Assembly: GCF_900129705.1 (NCBI RefSeq) | Contig: NZ_FQWO01000015.1 | Coordinates: 1-64,000, forward strand | Source: Flavobacterium granuli | GTDB lineage: Bacteria > Bacteroidota > Bacteroidia > Flavobacteriales > Flavobacteriaceae | DNA: 64,000 bases | Reading direction: 5' to 3' | Notes under the pieces: model-generated | Told to the model about the DNA's origin: nothing | The model's database searches: none | Seen by the model: only the letters and a program-made list of their open reading frames with translations | Position numbers and translations under genes: made by a program | Part shown: in pieces, positions 44,067 to 52,221 of the stretch | Numbering within the stretch: position 1 is the first letter of the stretch | How the letters are laid out: every line of letters begins with the position of its first letter

Positions 44067-44095
44067 ACTTTGTGAAAAACTTTGCGAACTTTGTG
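44067..44095 (+). repeat. Triple ACTTTGYG repeat in the ung leader
   Basis: ACTTTGTG (44067-44074), ACTTTGCG (44079-44086) and ACTTTGTG (44088-44095). Similar short repeats in front of genes occur in other Flavobacterium genomes as I recall. Confidence 0.55.
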
Positions 44096-44109
44096 CCAAA
44101 ATAAATTAC

Positions 44110-44784
44110 ATGCATATCAATCTCAATTCGGAATGGCAAAGCATTTTAGCTGAAGAAATCCAGAAAAGTTATTTTATAGAATTAATGGAGACCGTAGATG
44201 AGGAATGCGAAAATCATACTTGCTATCCGATAAGAGACTTAATTTTTGCGGCTTTTAACTATTGCAGTTTCCAAGATTTAAAAGTGGTTATAATTGGTCA
44301 AGACCCATATCACGGAAAGGGGGAGGCCAATGGTTTGGCTTTTTCTGTCAACAACGACATCCGAATTCCTCCATCATTGCGCAACATTTATCGGGAAATG
44401 TGTGATGATCTGGGCATTGTTTTCATGCCAACTTCGGGTAATTTAGAAGGCTGGGCAAAACAAGGTGTTTTACTTTTGAATGCCAGTTTAACCGTAAGAG
44501 AAGATAAGCCTAACAGTCATAAACATTTAAACTGGAACCTTTTTACCGATGCCGTAATCCAAAAAATTTCAGATGAAAAAGAGCATGTGGTTTTCTTGCT
44601 TTGGGGAAATTTTGCCCATAAAAAAGGGGCGAAGATTGACCGAAGCAAACATTTGGTTTTAGAATCAGGACATCCGTCTCCAATGAGTGCCAACCAAGGA
44701 AAATGGTTTGGAAACAAACATTTTAGTAAGACCAACGCCTATTTAAAAACAAATCACAAAACGCCTATTGAGTGGGTTTTGTGA
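44110..44784 (+). CDS. ung: Uracil-DNA glycosylase (family 1)
   Basis: 224 aa when started at the ATG at 44110 (MHINLNSEWQSILAEEI), which matches the normal Ung length; the frame stays open 31 codons further upstream, but that part is low-complexity repeat sequence. Motifs: the catalytic water-activating VIIGQDPYHGKGEANGLAFSV (about 64-84, Asp in QDPYHG), LLLNASLTVR and the DNA-intercalating loop HPSPMSANQG near the C-terminus. It removes uracil from DNA to start base-excision repair. Divergent from mutS2. Confidence 0.96.
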   Translation: MHINLNSEWQSILAEEIQKSYFIELMETVDEECENHTCYPIRDLIFAAFNYCSFQDLKVVIIGQDPYHGKGEANGLAFSVNNDIRIPPSLRNIYREMCDDLGIVFMPTSGNLEGWAKQGVLLLNASLTVREDKPNSHKHLNWNLFTDAVIQKISDEKEHVVFLLWGNFAHKKGAKIDRSKHLVLESGHPSPMSANQGKWFGNKHFSKTNAYLKTNHKTPIEWVL

Positions 44785-44862
44785 TTGTTATAAAATGTAG
44801 TCAGTTTGATTTTCTATATTAAAATCAACAGCTATAGTAATGTTAAGTGAATGGAATACTTA

Positions 44863-45240
44863 CTATTCTTTGATGATATCCTCTAAAATAGCCTTGTCAG
44901 AACGGTTCGTTATTTTAAGGATAATCTTTTGGTTGGCTGCTGTTTTGCCTTCAATAAAGTATAGTTTCGCGTTTTTTCCAAATTCGGTATCGCTTTTGTC
45001 AAAATCTACATCTCCAAATTCCAAGGATTTTTTAATATCAGTGGTATCAACCCATTTTTCGGCTAAAACTTGGGAAGCTTTTTCAGAATATTCAAAAGGT
45101 TTATTTCTGATATCATTTAAAACCCTCGAGTTTGGGAAATAATTACAGCGAGTGTCTTTACCTCCAAAAACCATAGCAACAAAAAACAGACCTATTACCA
45201 ATCCTACTAAATAGTAGGCAAAACGTTGTGCAAATTTCAT
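44863..45240 (-). CDS. DUF4258-like membrane-anchored protein
   Basis: 125 aa from the ATG at 45238-45240; this start gives MKFAQRFAYYLVGLVIGLFFVAMVFGG, one N-terminal transmembrane segment. The soluble part has CNYFPNSRVLNDIRNKPFEYS (about 33-53), a block I associate with DUF4258-type flavobacterial proteins. An ORF extends 15 codons upstream but into the ald 3' end. It follows ald after 34 bases and is likely co-transcribed with it. Function unknown. Confidence 0.8.
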   Translation of the reverse strand: MKFAQRFAYYLVGLVIGLFFVAMVFGGKDTRCNYFPNSRVLNDIRNKPFEYSEKASQVLAEKWVDTTDIKKSLEFGDVDFDKSDTEFGKNAKLYFIEGKTAANQKIILKITNRSDKAILEDIIKE

Positions 45241-45274
45241 GAAATTTTTTTGGCAAAGGTAAATGAAACTTTGT

Positions 45275-46474
45275 TTAAAACACAATTAAATTGATGTCGT
45301 TATTGGGTAAGTCAAACCAATCGCCAATGGCTTTATTGGTAAGAATACCGTGGTAGAGGTAAACGCCATTTTTTAAACTCATGTCACATCTGATGGCACT
45401 TTCAATTCCGCCATCGTTGGCAATTTGCATCAAATAAGGAGTGATAATATTGCTGATGGACAGCGAAGCTGTTTTTGAATATCGAGAAGGAATATTAGGT
45501 ACGCAATAATGCAATACATCATTTTTAATAAAGGTAGGTTTCTCATGGGAAGTAACCTCCGAAGTTTCAAAACAACCGCCGGTGTCAATGCTGACATCAA
45601 CAATTACGGCTCCTTTTTTCATGTTTTCAACCATCGTTTCAGTAACAACAATTGGGCAACGCTCGATACCACGCATGGCTCCAATAGCCACATCGCAACG
45701 TCTCAACGCTTTCAATAAGGATTTAGGCTGGATTGTTGACGTAAAAATGCGTTGGTTCAAATTGTTTTGCAAACGCCTTAGTTTGGTAATGGAATTATCA
45801 AATACTTTGATGTTGGCTCCGAGACCTATAGCGGTTTTGGCCGCAAATTCGCCTACAGTTCCGGCTCCTATAATCACAACTTCGGTTGGCGGAACGCCGG
45901 TGATATTTCCAAATAATAATCCTTTCCCGAACTCATTGGTAATCATCAACTCGGCTGCGATCAATATGGAAGCTGTACCTGCAATCTCGCTTGAGGAGCG
46001 CACTGCTGGATAAGTTCCATCAGGATCCTTGATATATTCAAAAGCAAGAGCGGTAATTTTCTTTTTGGTTAAGGCTTCAAAATAGGCTTTTTTCTTGGTC
46101 TTTAATTGAATTGACGAAATCAAAATGGCCTGATTATTCATCATTTCAATTTCGGTAAGAGTAGGAGCACCCACTTTTAAAATCATAGGACAGCCAAAAA
46201 CCTTACGAGTATCGCAGGTAACTTCGGCTCCGGCATCACTGTATTCTTTGTCGGAATAACTCGAGCTAACTCCCGCACCAGACTCAATCATTACGCGATG
46301 CCCGTGATACGTCAAGGAGTTCACAGCGTCAGGAGTAAGACAGATGCGTCGTTCCTGATAGCTGGTTTCACTAGGAATTCCTATAAAAAGTTCGCTTTTT
46401 TGTCTTTTTACCTCAAGTTTTTCTTCTTGGGGTAACAGCTGAGATTTAGTAAATGGAGTTATTGCTATTGACAT
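45275..46474 (-). CDS. ald: Alanine dehydrogenase
   Basis: 399 aa, slightly longer than the 370 of Bacillus Ald because of an N-terminal extension common in Bacteroidota. Features: GIPSETSYQERRICLTPDAV at about 32-51 (Arg and Lys of the pyruvate site near 45-80), the NAD-binding VVIIGAGTVGEFAAKTAIGLGANIKVFD (about 199-226) and the TGGCFETSEVTSHEKPTF block. It interconverts L-alanine and pyruvate plus ammonia with NAD+. It stands in the cluster porX, tsaE, GNAT, ald, DUF4258-like, all on the minus strand. Confidence 0.93.
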   Translation of the reverse strand: MSIAITPFTKSQLLPQEEKLEVKRQKSELFIGIPSETSYQERRICLTPDAVNSLTYHGHRVMIESGAGVSSSYSDKEYSDAGAEVTCDTRKVFGCPMILKVGAPTLTEIEMMNNQAILISSIQLKTKKKAYFEALTKKKITALAFEYIKDPDGTYPAVRSSSEIAGTASILIAAELMITNEFGKGLLFGNITGVPPTEVVIIGAGTVGEFAAKTAIGLGANIKVFDNSITKLRRLQNNLNQRIFTSTIQPKSLLKALRRCDVAIGAMRGIERCPIVVTETMVENMKKGAVIVDVSIDTGGCFETSEVTSHEKPTFIKNDVLHYCVPNIPSRYSKTASLSISNIITPYLMQIANDGGIESAIRCDMSLKNGVYLYHGILTNKAIGDWFDLPNNDINLIVF

Positions 46475-46565
46475 TGTAATGATGATAATAAGAAGTAAAT
46501 TTACGTAAAAAGATTAAAAAACAGCATTTTCTGTCCAGAAATGCTTGCGTAAAATTATTTACACT

Positions 46566-47039
46566 CTAAATTATTTTTTCCATCTTAATATCGGCTCTTT
46601 CATAAATACCTTCTTCCAAGTCTATTTCTTCAAAACCAAACTTCTTATATAAATGAATAGCGGGCTTTAGACTCCTGTTCGAATACAAAATAAGTTTTCC
46701 AATTTGCTGTTCTTTAGCCACTTCAATGCAATGCTTGATTAGTTTTTTACCAATTCCCAAGCCCTGAAGTCCATCTGTAACCGCCATTTTACTTAATTCA
46801 AATGCAGTCTCCTCGATTTTAATTAAAGACACGGTGCCTACAATTGCATCCTTGTATCGGGCATAAAAAATCATTCCGCCTTTGTCTATTATTTCTTGCT
46901 GCGGGTTCGAAAGTACTTTTTCATCTTTGGGTTCTACTCTGAAATATTTTTCAAGCCATTCTATATTCAGGGTTTTTATCGGCTCCTTCAGGTCCGCTGA
47001 AAAAGAGACAATGGCAACGTCATTTTCTAAATTCATCAC
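46566..47039 (-). CDS. GNAT-family N-acetyltransferase
   Basis: 157 aa. The acetyl-CoA loop is AVTDGLQGLGIGKKLIKHCIEVAKEQQI (about 88-115; Q/R-x-x-G-x-G/A pattern), followed by ILYSNRSLKPAIHLYKKFGFEEI, typical for GNAT enzymes. The start is ATG ATG; either Met may be used. It begins nine bases after tsaE, so it shares that transcript. Acceptor substrate unknown. Confidence 0.9.
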   Translation of the reverse strand: MMNLENDVAIVSFSADLKEPIKTLNIEWLEKYFRVEPKDEKVLSNPQQEIIDKGGMIFYARYKDAIVGTVSLIKIEETAFELSKMAVTDGLQGLGIGKKLIKHCIEVAKEQQIGKLILYSNRSLKPAIHLYKKFGFEEIDLEEGIYERADIKMEKII

Positions 47040-47048
47040 AGTAGTCAG

Positions 47049-47456
47049 TTAACTTAATTCTAAAGAACGTTTGCCGTCAGCAAGTACCTTGATCGAAATA
47101 ACCGAATGGGATTCGGGAATCAGGTTTGGGATGTTTTCGGCCCATTCGATAAAGCACCAATTTCCGGAATACAAATAATCATCTGCCCCCATATCGAGCG
47201 CTTCAGTTTCATTTTTTAATCTGTAAAAATCAAAATGGTAAACAATTTGATTGTCAATGGTTTGGTATTCATTAACTAAAGAAAAGGTAGGGCTGCTCGT
47301 TGCTTCGCTAACCCCCAGAGTCTTACACAATTGTTTTATAAAAGTAGTTTTTCCGGCTCCCATTTCGCCGTGAAAAAGAATCACTTTATTAGGATTTTCT
47401 GCTACTACTTGCTGCGCTATATTTTCGATTTCATCTAATGAAAAAATAAATTCCAT
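47049..47456 (-). CDS. tsaE: tRNA threonylcarbamoyladenosine biosynthesis ATPase TsaE
   Basis: 135 aa. The P-loop GEMGAGKTTFIKQLCKTLGV is at about 30-49, then ATSSPTFSLVNEYQ (52-65), HFDFYRLKNETEALDMGADDYL (about 74-95) and CFIEWAENI, all diagnostic. TsaE is the ATPase of the TsaBDE complex that installs t6A at tRNA position 37. It lies between porX and the GNAT gene. The neighbouring order tsaE-porX is common in Flavobacteriaceae as I recall. Confidence 0.96.
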   Translation of the reverse strand: MEFIFSLDEIENIAQQVVAENPNKVILFHGEMGAGKTTFIKQLCKTLGVSEATSSPTFSLVNEYQTIDNQIVYHFDFYRLKNETEALDMGADDYLYSGNWCFIEWAENIPNLIPESHSVISIKVLADGKRSLELS

Positions 47457-47576
47457 TCTTTTTTATTATTTTAAATTATGAATTTTAAATTCTAAATTAT
47501 TCGTGATGGATATCACTATATGTACTTTTTTTCCAAAACTTGAAACATGAAAATTCAAACCTGAAACAAAAATAGC

Positions 47577-49130
47577 CTACTTCGGACTAAAAATCAAACA
47601 AGGAATAATCATTTCTTCGAGTGAAATTCCGCCGTGTTGATAGGTGTTTTTATAATAGCTCACATAATGATTGTAATTGTTGACATAGGCCAAAAACAGA
47701 TCATTTTTTGCAAAAATATAAGAACTGCTCATATTTATGGCAGGCAACCCAATCTTTTTTGGTTCTTTTACCGCATAAACATCTTTTTGCTCGTAGGTAA
47801 GGCTACGCCCTGTTTTATAGCGCAAATTCAAACTGGTGTTTTTGTCTCCCACTACTTTCGAAGGATTTTTTACGTTTATGGTTCCGTGATCGGTGGTTAA
47901 AATCAATTTAAAACCCAGTTTTTGAGCTTGTTGGATGATTTCCAGTAAAGGCGAATTCCTAAACCAACTCAGAGTCAACGAGCGATAGGCTTTGTCATCT
48001 GAAGCCAGTTCTTTGACTACATCCATTTCGGTTTTGGCATGGGAGAGCATATCCACAAAATTATAGACCACCGTCACCAGATCATTGTCTTTTAAGGACT
48101 TGAAGTTTTCAACCAGTTTTTTACCACCGGCAAGATTGGTGATTTTAAAATAGTCCTCTTTGATTTTTAGTCCAAGGCGTTTCAGTTGCGCCGACAAAAA
48201 TTCTGCTTCATACAGGTTTTTTCCGCCTTCTTCGGGATCGTTTTTCCAATATTGCGGAAACTGTTTTTCCATTTCCACCGGTAGCAAGCCAGAGAAAATG
48301 GCATTTCTTGCATATTGGGTGGCTGTAGGCAGAATAGAGTAGTAGGGAACCTCTTTTTCCAATTTATAATAATTAGCCACCACGCTTTCAAAAGATTTCC
48401 ATTGATCGTAGCGCAGATTATCGATTACGACAAATAAAATAGGTTTGTCCTTTTTTACGATTTCAGGCACCACTAATTCTCTGAATAAGGTATGAGACTG
48501 AATGGGTTTATCTGCTTTTGGCAAAAACCAATCTTCATAGTTCCGCTCTATGAATTTTCCAAACTGCGAGTTGGCCTCTACTTTTTGGGATTCCAGAATC
48601 TCAATCATGCCCTGATCGTTGATGTTTTCGAGTTTGAGTTCCCAAAAAATCAGTTTCTTATACAATTCAATCCAGTCTTCATAGGAATTGACCATCGCCA
48701 TATCCATTGCAATTTTTCGGAATTCTTTTTGGTAGTCCAAGGTTGTTTTTTGCGAAACCAGTCGCGAGTGATCCAGATTTTTTTTCAAACTCAGCAAAAT
48801 CTGGTTTGGATTCACCGGTTTAATCAGGTAATCGGCAATTTTAGAGCCTATGGCTTCTTCCATGATATATTCTTCCTCACTTTTGGTGATCATAATCATC
48901 GGAATAGAGCTTTTTTTCTCCTTCATTTCCGAGAGCGTTTCCAGCCCGCTCATGCCCGGCATGTTTTCGTCTAGGAAAACAATATCAAAATTCTCATTTT
49001 CAAAAATATCAATCGCATCGCGGCCGTTATTGCAGGTGGTCACGCTGTAATTTTTCTTCTCCAAAAACAAAATATGCGGTTTCAAATAGTCGATTTCATC
49101 ATCAACCCAAAGTATTTTTATCTTATCCAT
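47577..49130 (-). CDS. porX: PorX-type response regulator with PglZ (alkaline phosphatase-like) domain
   Basis: 517 aa. The receiver domain (1-120) has Asp10/Asp11, the phospho-acceptor Asp54 (VFLDENMPG), Thr81 and the Lys104 pair (YLIKPVNP). A linker of about 80 residues leads to a PglZ domain (about 210-517) of the alkaline-phosphatase fold: VVIDNLRYDQW with the nucleophile-region Asp, FVDMLSHAKTEMD, TTDHGTINV and YQHGGISLEEMIIPCLIF at the C-terminus. PorX regulates type IX secretion genes with the kinase PorY in Porphyromonas. This domain order is specific for PorX and differs from PglZ proteins of phage-defence islands. It fits the secreted SprB-repeat protein at the left end. Confidence 0.95.
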   Translation of the reverse strand: MDKIKILWVDDEIDYLKPHILFLEKKNYSVTTCNNGRDAIDIFENENFDIVFLDENMPGMSGLETLSEMKEKKSSIPMIMITKSEEEYIMEEAIGSKIADYLIKPVNPNQILLSLKKNLDHSRLVSQKTTLDYQKEFRKIAMDMAMVNSYEDWIELYKKLIFWELKLENINDQGMIEILESQKVEANSQFGKFIERNYEDWFLPKADKPIQSHTLFRELVVPEIVKKDKPILFVVIDNLRYDQWKSFESVVANYYKLEKEVPYYSILPTATQYARNAIFSGLLPVEMEKQFPQYWKNDPEEGGKNLYEAEFLSAQLKRLGLKIKEDYFKITNLAGGKKLVENFKSLKDNDLVTVVYNFVDMLSHAKTEMDVVKELASDDKAYRSLTLSWFRNSPLLEIIQQAQKLGFKLILTTDHGTINVKNPSKVVGDKNTSLNLRYKTGRSLTYEQKDVYAVKEPKKIGLPAINMSSSYIFAKNDLFLAYVNNYNHYVSYYKNTYQHGGISLEEMIIPCLIFSPK

Positions 49131-49937
49131 ATAGTCGTGCTACTAGTGTTCCCGTTCCGGGAATCATTCTGCCAATTTACAGCTTTTTGAGGCTTCCACT
49201 TGCTAATATTATGATAAATCTTAGTGTTAAAAGCCAAGTATAGAACTCCAAAAATGACTTTTTATTGGCGCTCCGGCCTATCTTTTTTTTGGGCGTGTCC
49301 TCCGCCAAAGCTTCGGTCAGGCAGTTCACTGCAAGTCCTCGCCGCTAAAAAGTCGCGACTGTGGGCTCTCCGTTGCCGTCTCTCACGCGGTTGCGAGAAG
49401 GAGTAGTATTTATAAGAAGGATTTAGTTTTTAATGTCAATTGTTTACAAATAATGAGGAATTTATATATCAACAAAATGGTAAACTATAACTTATGTTAA
49501 ATATAAAGCCTATTCGATGATTTGTAATAAAAATATTATTTTATATTTGTTTAGAAAACGATATAGACTAGCGCTAATCTATCCCAAAGGGGGTGTATAT
49601 CCGCTACTTTATAACGTGTATATACAAGTTAGTGGCAAGCGTAACAGACCGCACAACATAAAACAAGACAACATAAAAAACTAAATTATTATGCTGACAG
49701 ACATTCACCCAAAGTTGCCAATGCGGGATAAAATTGCAACAAAGGAATTCCCAGCTCTGCAAAGTGTAGCTCGCTGCGCAAATGTCTCCGACTTTGCGCA
49801 CGCACAATGAGGAAAGTCCCACTGGTGCTCGTTTGAAACGAGTACCTACAGAAAGAAGACAAATCGTAGCGTTTGCAACGCGATTAACAAAGAAATCAGC
49901 CTATTTTAGCCATAGTTCAATCAAATTTCTACCAAAA
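49131..49937. other. 807-base intergenic region with a GC-rich island and palindromes
   Basis: The left part (49131-49260) is AT-rich. A GC-rich stretch (about 49270-49400; many CCG, GCG, CTCC words) follows, then AT-rich DNA, a segment with GTATATCCGCTAC ... TTAGTGG (49593-49637, weakly inverted) and a last part with a 23-base palindrome and GCGTTTGCAACGC (49869-49881). The composition differs sharply from the surrounding genes. No protein-like frame is convincing; the frames at 49224-49406 (+) and 49604-49822 (-) look like translated repeat DNA. It may be a degraded mobile element or a family of structured extragenic repeats. Confidence 0.6.
49824..49846. repeat. Palindrome GGTGCTCGTTT-GAAACGAGTACC
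   Basis: GGTGCTCGTTT (49824-49834) and AAACGAGTACC (49836-49846) are inverted with one mismatched pair around a single central base. It lies 92 bases before the PaiA-like start. Confidence 0.7.
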
Positions 49938-50462
49938 ATGACCGCTATTGAAATTCGAAAAATAAGCCTAGACGATCTTGTACCCTTGCAAGAAATTAGC
50001 CGTCAAACCTTTCAGGAGACATTTGCAGCTTATAATTCTCCGGAGAATATGAAAAGTTATCTGAAAGAGGCATTATCCATAGAACAGCTCACAGCAGAGC
50101 TTGAAGACGAAAATTCAGCCTTTTATTTTGCCTTGCAGAACGAGCAAGTGATTGGCTATTTAAAAATCAATTTTGGAGCGGCACAAACGGAATTAAAAGA
50201 AAGTCAGGCACTCGAAATTGAACGCATCTATGTTTCAAAAGAATTTCACGGAAAAAACGTAGGGCAATTGCTGTATGACAAAGCCATCGAAATTGCCAAG
50301 CAAAAAGGGTCGGAATATATTTGGCTGGGCGTTTGGGAAAAAAATTCTAGAGCAATACGTTTTTACGAGAAAAATGGCTTCGTGGAGTTTGACAAACACC
50401 TTTTCAAATTAGGTGATGACGAGCAAACAGATCTAATGATGAAATTAAAATTAAACCGCTAA
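49938..50462 (+). CDS. PaiA-like GNAT N-acetyltransferase
   Basis: 174 aa from the ATG at 49938; the frame is open 52 codons further upstream but that part lies in the repeat region and does not look like protein. The sequence resembles Bacillus subtilis PaiA (spermidine/spermine acetyltransferase): TFQETFAAYNSPENMKSYL near the N-terminus, LEIERIYVSKEFHGKNVGQLL with the acetyl-CoA loop, NIWLGVWEKN-type block (YIWLGVWEKNSRAIRFYEKNGF) and a GDDEQTDLMM end. Polyamine or another amine is therefore a possible substrate. It sits in an accessory-looking segment with no clear operon partner. Confidence 0.88.
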   Translation: MTAIEIRKISLDDLVPLQEISRQTFQETFAAYNSPENMKSYLKEALSIEQLTAELEDENSAFYFALQNEQVIGYLKINFGAAQTELKESQALEIERIYVSKEFHGKNVGQLLYDKAIEIAKQKGSEYIWLGVWEKNSRAIRFYEKNGFVEFDKHLFKLGDDEQTDLMMKLKLNR

Positions 50463-50530
50463 TACAGCAACAAAATATAGTCTCTCTCCCGGGCGATTGC
50501 GCACAGGAGCTAACCAATCATTTTAGCCTT

Positions 50531-50740
50531 ATGAAAATGTCCAAAACAGTCTATCTGGTACTAGCCATACTATTTTTACTCTCTTTTATTGACTCCTTGT
50601 TTGATACCGGAGCGACACACAAGCTGTTGCTTTGGGAAGTAAACATCTGGGTGTATCGATTGTCCCGATTGGCGGCAGCCGTACTTTTTATGAAATTCTA
50701 TTTGGACATGAAAAACGCCGAAAAGCAAACTCTTAAATAA
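50531..50740 (+). CDS. Small membrane protein of unknown function (69 aa)
   Basis: 69 aa with two hydrophobic segments (about 5-22, TVYLVLAILFLLSFIDSLF, and 38-55, WVYRLSRLAAAVLFMKFY). It follows the PaiA-like gene after 68 bases in the same direction and may be co-transcribed. Met1 or Met3 may be the start. I recognise no family. Confidence 0.55.
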   Translation: MKMSKTVYLVLAILFLLSFIDSLFDTGATHKLLLWEVNIWVYRLSRLAAAVLFMKFYLDMKNAEKQTLK

Positions 50741-50891
50741 GTATATTTCTCTTGAATGAAGTGGGGTTTTATGATCCAAATGAAAGTCAAAGGCAATTGC
50801 TACAGCAACATTCCTTAACCTTCTTCTGATTGTAATTTCGTTAAAAAGGACACTTTTTGGTAACATTCAAATTAAAATATTAGTATAACTT

Positions 50892-50923
50892 GGCTGCTGG
50901 AAAAAAAAAAAAAAAACAGCAGC
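50892..50923 (+). promoter_or_regulatory. Hairpin with a 17-A loop in the chrA leader
   Basis: GCTGCTG (50892-50898) and CAGCAGC (50917-50923) pair perfectly around G plus an uninterrupted run of 17 A (50900-50916). The hairpin ends four bases before the chrA ATG. Confidence 0.7.
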
Positions 50924-50927
50924 TAAA

Positions 50928-52061
50928 ATGCAAAAAAAAGAGGATTTAAAAGAGGTCGCCAAACTATTTTTGAAATTGGGGATTATCGGTTTTGGTGGTC
51001 CGGCGGCTCATATTGCGATGATGCAACAAGAGGTCGTCGTAAAAAGAAAATGGCTCAGTGAACAGCGTTTTTTGGATTTATTAGGAGCCACTAATTTGAT
51101 TCCGGGACCCAATAGTACTGAAATGGCTATTCATATTGGCCACGAAAAAGCCGGCTGGAAGGGATTGATTGTGGCCGGACTTTGCTTTATCCTGCCTGCG
51201 GTTTTGATTACGGGATTTTTTGCTTTTTTGTACAAGGAATATGGACAGTTACCGGAGCTGCAAGCTTTTTTATACGGTATAAAACCCGCGATTATTGCCA
51301 TTATTCTGGCCGCTATTTTTCCATTGGCCAAGAAATCCTTAAAAACGGGCTTATTGACGATAATAGGAATTGGGGTTTTGTCCCTTTCGCTGTTGCAAAT
51401 CAATGAAATTGCACTTCTTTTTGGAGCTGGCTTTGTAGGTTTGTTTTTCAATTCCCTAAAAAAGGGGGAATCGGGAACGGCTAAACTCAATTGGATGCCG
51501 CTGGCGTTTTTCCCATTATCGAAAACCACTGTAGTTGCTTCGACCAATTTCAATTTATTCCTGATTTTCCTGAAAATAGGCGCGATTCTTTACGGAAGCG
51601 GCTATGTGCTTTTTGCCTTTTTGGACGCAGAATTAGTTGCCAAAGGCTTATTGTCACGATCCGCTTTGATTGACGCTATCGCCGTGGGACAGTTTACACC
51701 GGGGCCTGTTTTTTCGTCGGTGACTTTTATAGGTTACCAAATCAATGGAGTATCAGGCGCTTTTTTTTCTACCTTGGCCATATTCTTGCCTTCTTTTCTT
51801 TTTGTCGCTTTGCTCAATCCGTTGGTTAAAAAACTTAGGAATTCTGAGCCTTTTTCCGTCTTTCTTGATGCTGTCAATGTAGCTTCGGTGGCGATTATTG
51901 TTTCCATCTGTATCCAAATGGGAAAAGACAGTATAACAGATTGGCGCACCATTCTGATTGCTTTAGCGAGTATTTTGATTGCGTTTCAGTATAAAAAAAT
52001 AAACAGTGCCTTGATTGTTTTGGGCGGTTCCATTGGGGGATATTTATTGTATTTTATATAA
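50928..52061 (+). CDS. chrA: Chromate transporter (ChrA, CHR family)
   Basis: 377 aa, a full-length two-half CHR protein with about ten to twelve hydrophobic segments. Half one carries FGGPAAHIAMMQQEVV and LGATNLIPGPNSTEMAIHIG; half two has the related LIDAIAVGQFTPGPVFSSVTFIGYQI, so the internal duplication of long-chain CHR transporters is visible. The family exports chromate by proton coupling, but many members transport other oxyanions or are of unknown substrate. The start is placed right after an unusual poly-A hairpin. A strong terminator follows. Confidence 0.93.
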   Translation: MQKKEDLKEVAKLFLKLGIIGFGGPAAHIAMMQQEVVVKRKWLSEQRFLDLLGATNLIPGPNSTEMAIHIGHEKAGWKGLIVAGLCFILPAVLITGFFAFLYKEYGQLPELQAFLYGIKPAIIAIILAAIFPLAKKSLKTGLLTIIGIGVLSLSLLQINEIALLFGAGFVGLFFNSLKKGESGTAKLNWMPLAFFPLSKTTVVASTNFNLFLIFLKIGAILYGSGYVLFAFLDAELVAKGLLSRSALIDAIAVGQFTPGPVFSSVTFIGYQINGVSGAFFSTLAIFLPSFLFVALLNPLVKKLRNSEPFSVFLDAVNVASVAIIVSICIQMGKDSITDWRTILIALASILIAFQYKKINSALIVLGGSIGGYLLYFI

Positions 52062-52146
52062 TTCCGAATCATTTTTCTGTTTGTAATGCTTCTTTTGAAT
52101 CAAAAAAGCTGGCCTTGAAGCAGTTTTTAGTGACTTGTGACCATAA

Positions 52147-52179
52147 AAAAGCCGCTAAGTAAAAATACTCAGCGGCTTT
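52147..52179. terminator. Bidirectional terminator between chrA and the efflux channel gene
   Basis: AAAGCCGCT (52148-52156) and AGCGGCTTT (52171-52179), with an inner AGTA/TACT stem, one mismatch and an AAAA loop. It lies between two convergent genes. Confidence 0.9.
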
Positions 52180-52221
52180 CGAACCTAATCAACCAAATTT
52201 AATTCTACTTAAAGAACTAAG

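Noticed and set aside
44017..44109. Extended N-terminus of uracil-DNA glycosylase
   Set aside because: The 31 extra codons are made of short direct repeats; the ATG at 44110 gives the normal family length.
48492..48974. 160-codon frame opposite porX
   Set aside because: Antisense to the PorX receiver and linker; rich in Phe and His, as expected from reverse reading of such DNA.
47577..49130. PglZ domain as a sign of a BREX-type phage-defence system
   Set aside because: The PglZ domain is fused to a receiver domain with Asp54, the PorX arrangement, and no brx or pgl genes are near.
49604..49822. 72-codon frame on the minus strand
   Set aside because: Lies in the repeat-like region with palindromes; the residues do not resemble a folded protein.
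49782..49937. Extended N-terminus of the PaiA-like acetyltransferase
   Set aside because: The 52 extra codons cover palindromic repeat DNA; the ATG at 49938 aligns with the start of known PaiA proteins.
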